Of a DNA stretch of 15,065 nucleotides, positions 9,011-15,065 are shown piece after piece. The DNA is taken from the NCBI GenBank assembly GCA_005223375.1, contig RXOD01005254.1:1-15065 (forward strand). The letters run 5' to 3'. The DNA comes from Amoebophrya sp. AT5.2. Taxonomy: Eukaryota > Sar > Dinophyceae > Syndiniales > Amoebophryaceae. The notes under the pieces were generated by a model. That model made no database searches. It had not been told where the DNA came from and was given only the letters and a program-made list of their open reading frames with translations. Each line of letters opens with the position of its first letter. The first letter of the stretch is position 1. Both the position numbers and the translations under genes were made by a program.

Positions 9011-9657
9011 GGGAGCGGGCCGACCTATGTCGCCCAAATGGCTCGCACGCTGTGAGAGAACTCCTCGAGCTGTTCCGTCAGAAATTGCTACCAGTTTGCC
9101 ATAGTCGCAGCTACTTCGCAGCACTCGCGCGCTGCCTCCCGTTCACTCACTGAAAACGGAAACGCCTTGACTTTTGTCAAGAGTTCCAGGATTTGCCAAC
9201 GAAAGCAAAGCCAAAAACCTCACCCGATCAAACGCAGTCTGATAGAAGAGAGAGATGAAAGGCGTCCAAGTAGGTCCTTACTTTGGTCCGATAGACGTCG
9301 GCGCATCTTCCGCGGGCTTACTTTTGTCATGAAGTCCAGAAATTTCGAGCGAAAGTAAAGACAAAAGGAAAAAAGTCGGCTAGTGCATATGTAGTCGGAT
9401 AGATGCCAGAAAATCTGCGGCGAGGATGCAGCAGCAAATCACTGCGCTTCGCCAGCCATCACGTCCCCCAAGGCTTTACTTTCGAGGTGGACACACATCG
9501 AGCCAGTCGCTAGTCACTCACCTGCGGAGACGGAGGCTTACTTTTGTCATGAATTCCAGGAATTTCGGACAAAAGTTAACCCACAAAAGTCTGCCAGTGC
9601 GTACTTAGTCTGATAGAAAGACAAAGACGCCAGCCCATCTTCCGCGTCGCCGTTCGT

Positions 9658-9840
9658 TGCGCCTGAGGGTAGACCGAGGCCATTCATTCAATCACCCGCC
9701 ATCCTCACGGAGCGAACCAACCCAGAAAATGAAAAGCGAGGCCGCTTACTTTCGTCATGAATTCCAGGAATTTCGAACGAAAGTATAGTGTAAGCGAAGC
9801 GAAAAGAGTGGGCCCATGCATACGCTAAGAGGTGTCCGTG
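9658..9840 (+). repeat. composite element, copy 1
   Basis: About 180 nt containing the hairpin 9748-9784. The left flank has CCGAGGCCATTCATTC and GAGCGAACCAACCCAG; the right flank has AGCGAAGCGAAAAGAGTGGG. It matches copies at 10029-10195 (inverted) and 10215-10372. Confidence 0.8.
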
Positions 9841-10028
9841 ATAATTCCAGCGGCAGCCAGCGACAACCAAGGCTGTCGCGCCGCAAAAAAGACCACGGTC
9901 TTTTTTCACAGGTGGGCGGCGTTCTGGCTCGAGTTCGTTGTGCGTGTGCCTGGCTCGGAAATAAAAGCTAGGGGGAAACGCCAGCGCAGCGCAATGATTG
10001 CCTCCCTGCTGCATCCTAGCGGAAGATA

Positions 10029-10195
10029 GACGGACACCCCTCAGCGTACGCACTGGCCCACTTTTTTCGCTTTGCGTACTTTCATTCGAAATTCCTGGAA
10101 TTCATGACAAAAGTAGGCCCTTTTCTTTTCTGGGTTGGTTCGCTCGGTGAAGATGGCGAGCGAATGAACTGCCTCGACCTACCCTCAAGCGCATG
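10029..10195 (-). repeat. composite element, copy 2 (inverted)
   Basis: Reverse complement of copy 1 with scattered substitutions and small indels, including the block GAGCGAACCAACCCAGAAAA. With copy 1 it forms an inverted repeat around a spacer of about 190 nt (9841-10028). Confidence 0.8.
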
Positions 10196-10214
10196 CAACG
10201 CCTCCAACCCGGAC

Positions 10215-10372
10215 TGCGCCTGAGCGTAGATTGAGGCCATTCATTCGCCCGCCATCCTCTCCGAGGGAACCCCCAAAGCAAAAGGCTTCCCTTTTGTCAT
10301 GAATTCCAGGACTTTCGGATGAAAGTAAGCGAAGCGAAAAAAGTGAGCCAGTGCGCACGTGAGACGATGATC
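10215..10372 (+). repeat. composite element, copy 3
   Basis: Same orientation as copy 1 and more diverged. It keeps TGCGCCTGAGCGTAG, GAGGCCATTCATTC, the 37-nt hairpin and AAGCGAAGCGAAAAAAGTG. Confidence 0.75.
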
Positions 10373-10417
10373 GCCGACCGAAATATAGTCGAAATTGGAT
10401 CGCCGCCAGGTCCGCAC

Positions 10418-10482
10418 CAACTTCTCGCAAACTTCTCGCGCACTTCTCGCGCACTTCTTGGCACTTCTCGCGGACTTCTGGT
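10418..10482 (-). repeat. right boundary: inverted 23-nt copy plus ACTTCTCGC repeats
   Basis: 10418-10440 is the exact reverse complement of 7174-7196. It is followed by several more copies of the word ACTTCTCGCG up to about 10482, so the boundary is a short degenerate tandem run. Confidence 0.65.
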
Positions 10483-10730
10483 AGTGCAGGCATTTCAGCT
10501 CTAAGGTTTGGATCTTTACTTTAGGAGAACTTGTCAACTATCAAAAGTCTCAGGTCCGAAGACAAGACTCTGACCTCCTTTCCGTCCCGCAGCGCCTGAC
10601 CAGCCTGTTTCGTACACACAGCTTCGAACAAATGCTGTCTTAGTCTTCTGCCACGTCATCAATTGCTTCCGACTTCGGGATCGGGTTCGGGTCGTGAACA
10701 GGAATAAAAAAACAGAACATTATGTTGATG
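10483..10730. other. spacer between repeat domain and the TMEM128-like gene
   Basis: No gene seen. The minus-strand stretch just after the TMEM128-like stop could encode an acidic tail ending SEAIDDVAED (stop near 10640) if another intron existed, but no good acceptor supports it. 10515-10546 weakly resembles a decayed hairpin copy. Confidence 0.35.
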
Positions 10731-11523
10731 CTATCTACGTGGTTTGTAGTGCGCGAGTCCTTCGTGCGGAATCCAAATACTGGTCGCGAACGCCCCGAAG
10801 AAGACCACAAACATGCACACGCTCCCGAGGGTACCGGAGGGGAGAAAATGCCCCGCGTTGATGAAGCCCATGAAGAAGGTAAACTGCAGGCCAACGGTGA
10901 GCAAGAACCCGAACACCGGGTAAAGGGCGACGAGGAAGAGGAAGAACGTTGCCAACGCACAGACGAGTATCGCGGGCATGCTCTGCGGCAGATGCGCTTC
11001 AATCGCCTCGGAAGACATGCCTTGCCAGTAGTCGCAAACCTGAAACGAGAGAAAAACCAGTTCGAGGTGGGACGATTCAGTCGCGTGGAGTTTGCATGCA
11101 AAAGCAACATTATAGAAAGAGAAGAGTATAAATTATGAAAAAGTGTTTTCATTATACAATCGCCATGTAGAAGAGCAGGCTCATGTTGAACCCCAAACAC
11201 GCGAAGCCCAGGTAGAGGTAGCTGCGGTGCACCAACGGCGATTCCCATATGACACGAAAAAAATTGGTGTAGTAGATCATGAAGCAGGCGAGCGAGACCC
11301 AGAGCGCCGCGTGCACTTTGTCCCAAACCCAGTTCAAAGCGTCGACCCATCTTCTGCGTGCCTTCTTGCGGTCCGTCTCCTCGAGCGACGAGATGAGGCG
11401 CGCAGTTTCCATCTCTGCTGCTTCGCTTTTACCGCTGTCGTCGGTGGCCGCCTTTCCCACCGCCCGCTCACGCATCTCCAGCTCAACGGCTGGAGCACCG
11501 ACACCGGCAGATAGAGAAGGCAT
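10731..11523 (-). CDS. multi-pass membrane protein, TMEM128-like
   Basis: Two exons (11523-11158 and 11039-10731) join in phase 0 to give 224 residues. The start is the first ATG in the frame; an in-frame TAG lies upstream at about 11600. Residues 1-65 are polar and charged (cytosolic by appearance). Hydrophobic segments follow at about 71-90, 101-121, 143-163, 165-188 and 190-212. The order and motifs fit the TMEM128 family of small ER-type membrane proteins: YYTNFFRVI after the first segment, SLLFYMAI and then a DYWQG turn at the splice junction, and the block ALYPVFGFL...FTFFMGFI near the end. The splice join restores the conserved aromatic turn, which supports both the intron and the assignment. 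A fifth hydrophobic segment at the C-terminus appears to be extra compared with the animal proteins I know. Its molecular role is unknown. Confidence 0.75.
11040..11157 (-). other. 118-nt intron in the TMEM128-like gene
   Basis: Starts GTATAATG after ATG GCG ATT and ends with TTCTCTCGTTTCAG before GTTTGCGAC. It is a canonical GT-AG intron, phase 0, with a short pyrimidine tract. It contains in-frame stops, so it must be removed. Confidence 0.8.
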
Positions 11524-11625
11524 CCCAGGCGCAAGAGAAGACGAACAACAGATGAAGGTGAAGAAGGAGAAGCGTAGAAGTACTTGCACAAAAGTGGTCT
11601 ACAACGTCGTCATCTCATCGAATCA

Positions 11626-11639
11626 ATCGTAAAATGTCA
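11626..11639 (-). promoter_or_regulatory. possible upstream motif, TMEM128-like gene
   Basis: Minus strand TGACATTTTACGAT, about 103 nt before the ATG at 11523, with GTTGTAGAC some 30 nt downstream. It resembles 5797-5811 with a two-base insertion. Confidence 0.2.
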
Positions 11640-12332
11640 CTTTAGTGAACGTGGAGGTGGGCGGCAGGATAACAAAACCGGTGGTCAACGAATCAATCAT
11701 ATCAAGAAGCGCAAAAGCAGAACGCTCGGCACGAGATCGAGCAGACCAACCCAGCCACATCCATGGACGGTTCGCAAGACCAGCATGTCGATAACATACC
11801 ACGCGAATCTCCGCCGCAGCGGCTGCAGCTGCAGATCCAGTCAGTGTAGCACTCCGACCTGTACTAGTTATCGTGACGGAGCATCAACAAATGCAAACTA
11901 AAGTGTGTTTTGGTACATCTCGAACCTTTCAGGATCGAATTTGAATTCGTGTCTTTGTTTCGTTCAGCTCGTCAGCAAGCTCTTGCCTGAGTCTGTCAAC
12001 TTGTTCTTAGCGCGGCTTGTTTGTCTCGCTACATCAAACTTGTACTTGTGTGTCAACATCGCTAATAATAATATCGCTAATAAACGCTGTCACTGGCAGC
12101 TGTGATGATGGAAGGATTTCATCGAGTTGGAAGGGAAGTAAGTAACCTGGCTGCAATCGCTGTCACAAGCTTGTCAATTCATAATTGGTGTAGTCGTAGT
12201 TCATGGATCATCAGCAACTGACTCCTACTGCGTTCCCAGGAGCTGCACATGAAGATGTCACGAGCCGGGAGCAGCTGCCATTATTTTTTCCACTTCGCTG
12301 CCCATGGATATTCCCCCCTGACGAGGGAAAAT

Positions 12333-12338
12333 TTTATT
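12333..12338 (-). terminator. possible polyadenylation signal of the EF-hand gene
   Basis: AATAAA on the minus strand, about 55 nt after the TAG at 12394-12396. Position and sequence suit a eukaryotic polyA signal, but in some protists this hexamer is not used. Confidence 0.3.
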
Positions 12339-12393
12339 GATTTCATGTCAAAAGCAGCAGCCACTCATCTCCCCCGCGCCAGCCTCTCTAGCT

Positions 12394-14881
12394 CTACTCG
12401 TCTCCCCCTCCCGCTCCGACTGCGTCGTCTTTGAAGCCGAAGTCCAGGAACTCGTCGAATTCAATTTCGCCCCCGCCGTCGAAGTCCACCACTGCAAACA
12501 GGTCCTCGAACTCTTCTTCCTCCATCTCTGGCTGGTTCTCCGCGAAGTATTTCTGTATGCTTTCCTTCGTCAGGTGCGCCGGCTCGTCTGGATAATTGCA
12601 CTCCTGGCCCTCCGGGAGGAACGTCTTGAATTGCTCGTAAATCTCCATTATGCGATTCATGGACAGCCCGTGGCGTTTGGCGAGCTGCTCGAGCGATGGC
12701 TTCGCAGTGTCCTCGGCACCTGAATCAATTTGAAAGTCCAGCAGAGTCATGAGACCTCATGCGTGACTACTACACGATTTCATTACCAACGATTTTTTTC
12801 ATCGAACTCTTCACCGAACTTGAACTTCATACATCCATGCTGCATCGCATCCGCATGACCATCAAACTGGAGATACTGATTTCCAGGTCGATTGTTTCGG
12901 ACGACAGCCACTCCACGAATTCGTCGAACTCGATCTGGCCGCCGCCATCGAGATCGATTTCCTGGAACTTGACCTGGAATTGCTCGTCGCTCATTCCCGG
13001 CAATAAATCGTTCATCAGCTTACGCATCACTGGTTTTGTCATCCCCGCCGGATCCTCCGGGTAGTTGTCCTCCAACCCTTCTGGAAGGAACGACTTGAAC
13101 TGACCGTGCAACCAGTCCAACCTGAGTGTTGCAGTTGGAGATTGCGATTGCGTTCACGATCTACCACGACGCCGGAAGTTTGATGCTATTGGTATTGCTA
13201 CTTACTTAGATTGATTTTGATAAAACTCGTGTGATGGAAGGCAGTTCTGGTCTTGCGCCACTAATTGCACCACTAATTATTGGATTTGGAATTGCACCAT
13301 TAATTTTGAGCATGAAAGAGAGACGAACGAAGAAGTTGAAATACCTTGCCATCGTGAGCCCGTACATGATGCAGAGCTCCTGCATTGGTGGTTTTGGCGC
13401 AGCCTCCTCTTCCGCAGCGCCCTCCTCCGCAATATCCACTGTTTCTTCGGCCTTTATTGCAAGCCGCCGCTGCTTCAACTCGCCGATGCGCTCACCTGGT
13501 CGTCAAGACACAACGGAGATCGGCTTGAGCAATATCGGGAAAAGCTTTTGAAGATATTATGGTCGTAGAACAGGAAGAACTCCGGTTTTCAAGAACTGGG
13601 ACAATGGACAACGAGTCACCAGTCGCCTTCAAGAAGTACAAGCAAAAGAAAAAGCATGATGATTGAATAAATACCAAGCCCCATGGCGACTTGCACGTCA
13701 AGATCGAGCAGTTTTGTAAGGGAGTAGATATCGACGACGCCGTCTATGAGCATGAGTCGCAGATACGCCTGCCAAAGCTCCCACGAGAGCTGCGCCGTCA
13801 CGTTCCACGCATCAGTGTCCTCCTCGAATGCTTCGTCTGGACGTTGTTGTCATGATGGTTTGATGGTCATGATTTCTGGGCTTGTTGATTGATAGATTCA
13901 TAGTACATTGCTCGGGTGGTTTTCCTCCAGAACAAATAAATAAAAAGAAAGAGTACTGATTGTGGTTTTCGCGTCGATGGCCACAAGCTCCATTTCCTCG
14001 TCTGGGACGATGCCCAGGAACTCCAGGAACTTCCGCAGCAGGGTCACGTGCGGCCCGCTTGGCGGCAGTTCGTCCGCTTTTGTCTCCGCGTCGTCGTCGT
14101 ACTCCTCCCCCGTCAGCATCACTCCCGTTGACCCCAGTAATCGAGCGAATTCTTCGTTCTCCTTTATCTTCTCCAGAAACAGCTCGAAGGTTTTTCGCCA
14201 CTTCCGTTTTCGCGCCTCTTCCTCCTCCTTCGCGCGTTTCGCTTCCAGCAACGCTTGTGCCTGCCGTTCCTGCTCGAGGAGCTTCAGCTCGCCGACCTTG
14301 AGTTTCGAGTACCGCATCAGGTCCTCGCCGAGCACTTTTCGCGCGAACCACTTCCAGAAAGTCTGGAAATTTGTGGATCCATCCCCCTCCTCGATCACGT
14401 TCCATTTCTCCGGGATGATCTTGTGGTTCTTGAGATAGCCCTCGAGCTGGAGCGTCTCGTCGATGGCGGCAATCAGGCGGGGCATCTCCGCCACTTGCAC
14501 CTTGCCGCCCTTCTGAAACCCAGCGAACACCTGCAGAGGTTTACGTTTTCGTTTACGACGTTGCAACATGCATTTAATTCTCTTGCTGAAGCCTTCTGTG
14601 GTCTCCCCTGGATGTACTAGCCGAGAAGGAGAAGGCCAAGGCGAAAGACAGCGAAAGTACTAGCGTTTTCCTTATCCTAAGCCTGCTTTGACATTCACAA
14701 CTACCTTCATTCTTACTACCTTTTGCATCTGGCCCCTTTTTCGCAACATCTCGCGTCGACCCTTCTCGAAATCAGCCCAGTCTGCGAAAGAATTGTCCTT
14801 CCGCGCATTGTACAGGAAGTTGGTCTTCCGTCGCACCAAAAACTGGCCCAACCAATTGCACGGATTGAACCGGTGGTAAAG
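12394..14881 (-). CDS. multi-exon EF-hand protein with charged coiled-coil region, 5' partial
   Basis: Six exons (14881-14720, 14530-13957, 13836-13675, 13495-13345, 13121-12877, 12719-12394) join with consistent phases to give 539 residues ending at TAG 12394. The first exon has no ATG, so the true start lies farther right. Residues 1-18 contain FNPCNWLGQFL, which recalls 'NPxxWLxxxL' helices of axonemal and Dpy-30-type proteins. Residues 60-115 look like degenerate EF-hands (GDGSTNFQTFWKWF). A long charged helix spans about 130-180. Two canonical Ca2+-binding loops sit at 406-417 (DLDGGGQIEFDE) and 510-521 (DFDGGGEIEFDE). Each follows a matching module (GL[ST]M.R, then QFK[ST]FLPEG, then NYP..P), so the C-terminal half is an internal duplication of about 104 residues. 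It is likely a Ca2+-responsive structural or flagellar protein; the function is inference. Confidence 0.75.
12720..12876 (-). other. intron 5 of the EF-hand gene (157 nt)
   Basis: Starts GTATCT after ATC A and ends GATTCAG before GTGCCGAG; phase 1. The join keeps the linker between the two EF-hand modules in frame. Confidence 0.7.
13122..13344 (-). other. intron 4 of the EF-hand gene (223 nt)
   Basis: Starts GTATTT after GCAAG and ends CACTCAG before GTTGGACTGG; phase 2. The join restores GLTMARLDWLHGQFKSFLPE, parallel to the second module, which is strong support. It holds three near-copies of GCACCACTAATT (about 13256-13310). Confidence 0.8.
13496..13674 (-). other. intron 3 of the EF-hand gene (179 nt)
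   Basis: Starts GTATTT after GGG CTT G and ends CGACCAG before GTGAGCGC; phase 1, joining ...VAMGL to GERIGELKQRR. Confidence 0.7.
13837..13956 (-). other. intron 2 of the EF-hand gene (120 nt)
   Basis: Starts GTACTC after ATC A and ends CGTCCAG before ACGAAGC; phase 1. It is the only well-supported acceptor here not followed by G. Confidence 0.65.
14531..14719 (-). other. intron 1 of the EF-hand gene (189 nt)
   Basis: Starts GTAGTAAG after CAAAAG and ends CTCTGCAG before GTGTTCGC; phase 0, joining RKRGQMQK to VFAGFQKGGK in one plausible helix and loop. Confidence 0.75.
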
Positions 14882-15065
14882 CTGTGTTGTAGTGTCGATA
14901 CATAGCGGAGCTGCTCGTGAACGTGATGGTCCGAATAAACAGAAATGACAGTCACAAGTCGCCAGCCAAGTTCAACATACAACAAGCAACATAAGCAAGT
15001 TTTTATTTTATATTTTTTTACAAGAGAAGGGCGGCGCCAAAAGGCGCCGCCCCTCTTGATGATCC
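14882..15065. other. intron or upstream region of the EF-hand gene
   Basis: The EF-hand frame stays open a little to the right of 14881 without an ATG. I chose the acceptor ACAACACAG before CTTTACC as the exon edge, but the exon could extend to about 14960. An AT-rich run (15001-15020) and a GC-rich hairpin (15021-15058) follow. Confidence 0.4.
15021..15058. repeat. strong GC-rich hairpin
   Basis: Perfect 10-bp stem GGGCGGCGCC / GGCGCCGCCC around an AAAA loop, extended by CAAGAG / CTCTTG with a 2-nt AA bulge, 16 bp in all. An AT-only stretch adjoins it on the left. On neither strand does a T-run follow the stem, so it is not a bacterial-style terminator. Confidence 0.8.

Larger units (their letters stand above)
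9170..10326. repeat. six dispersed 37-nt hairpins, second subfamily
   Basis: Copies at 9170-9206, 9320-9356, 9540-9576, 9748-9784, 10078-10114 (inverted) and 10290-10326 are all exactly 37 nt. The consensus runs ACTTTTGTCATGAATTCCAG then GAATTTCG.ACGAAAGT. The ends pair (ACTTTCGT with ACGAAAGT), and the centre AATTCC-A-GGAATT is itself palindromic. Ends and length match the small hairpin of the tandem array read on its other strand, where the loop is CCTCCACATTTG instead. Confidence 0.85.
11524..12393. other. intergenic spacer
   Basis: No gene accepted. One minus-strand frame (about 11872-11625) is open for some 80 codons without a supported start or splice sites. AT content rises between 11900 and 12100. 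Near the right end an AATAAA lies on the minus strand (12333-12338), about 55 nt beyond the stop of the EF-hand gene, and could serve as its polyadenylation signal. Confidence 0.45.

Noticed and set aside
10640..11350. Minus-strand open frame of 237 codons overlapping the TMEM128-like gene
   Set aside because: It reads through the intron in a different frame from both exons. The hydrophobic, family-like protein is produced only by the spliced frame.
11625..11872. Minus-strand open stretch of about 80 codons
   Set aside because: There is no convincing start, splice sites or domain, and it lies upstream of the TMEM128-like gene without a phase-consistent join that I could find.
14716..14985. 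Minus-strand open frame of 90 codons at the right edge
   Set aside because: A different frame (14881-14720) connects in phase across a canonical intron to the EF-hand gene and gives the better protein.
15021..15058. Rho-independent terminator
   Set aside because: No T-run follows the stem on either strand, and the genome is eukaryotic.

Overview
The window reads as nuclear DNA of a unicellular eukaryote. Coding regions are interrupted by GT-AG introns, there are no operon-style ribosome binding sites, and about 4.2 kb of structured repeats lie between genes. All five protein-coding genes I can support lie on the minus strand, and five of the six best-supported 3' splice sites read CAG followed by G. 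Both traits are typical of dinoflagellates and relatives, so an alveolate protist is my best guess. This is inference; no gene here fixes the taxon.

Layout from left to right. 1-2178: 3' part of a long, low-complexity protein gene of unknown function, running off the left edge. 2860-5789: a large gene (about 950 residues) of unknown family, whose proposed first exon encodes an arginine-rich, mitochondrial-presequence-like N-terminus. 5896-6270: a small secreted or ER protein with a segment resembling the Fes1/HspBP1/Sil1 N-terminal domain. Only about 106 bp separate its stop from the proposed start of the next gene. 6271-7173: no gene seen. 7174-10482: a repeat domain with a seven-copy tandem array, a foldback element and a dispersed repeat family. 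It is bounded by inverted copies of one 23-nt sequence. 10731-11523: a two-exon multi-pass membrane protein of the TMEM128 type. 12394-14881: a six-exon gene with two canonical EF-hands and a long charged helix, its 5' end missing. 15021-15058: a strong GC-rich hairpin.

The most unusual content is the repeat domain. Thirteen copies of a hairpin, most of them exactly 37 nt, occur in two arrangements: seven in a tandem array (period about 163-179 bp) and six dispersed in larger elements, one of those inverted. The two subfamilies share end sequences and length but differ in the loop, so they look like diverged forms of one element. They do not look like coding DNA or CRISPR.

The genes do not form an obvious pathway. 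They share only strand, compact spacing and a possible upstream motif (an ACATTTTGAT-like core) seen before four of them.
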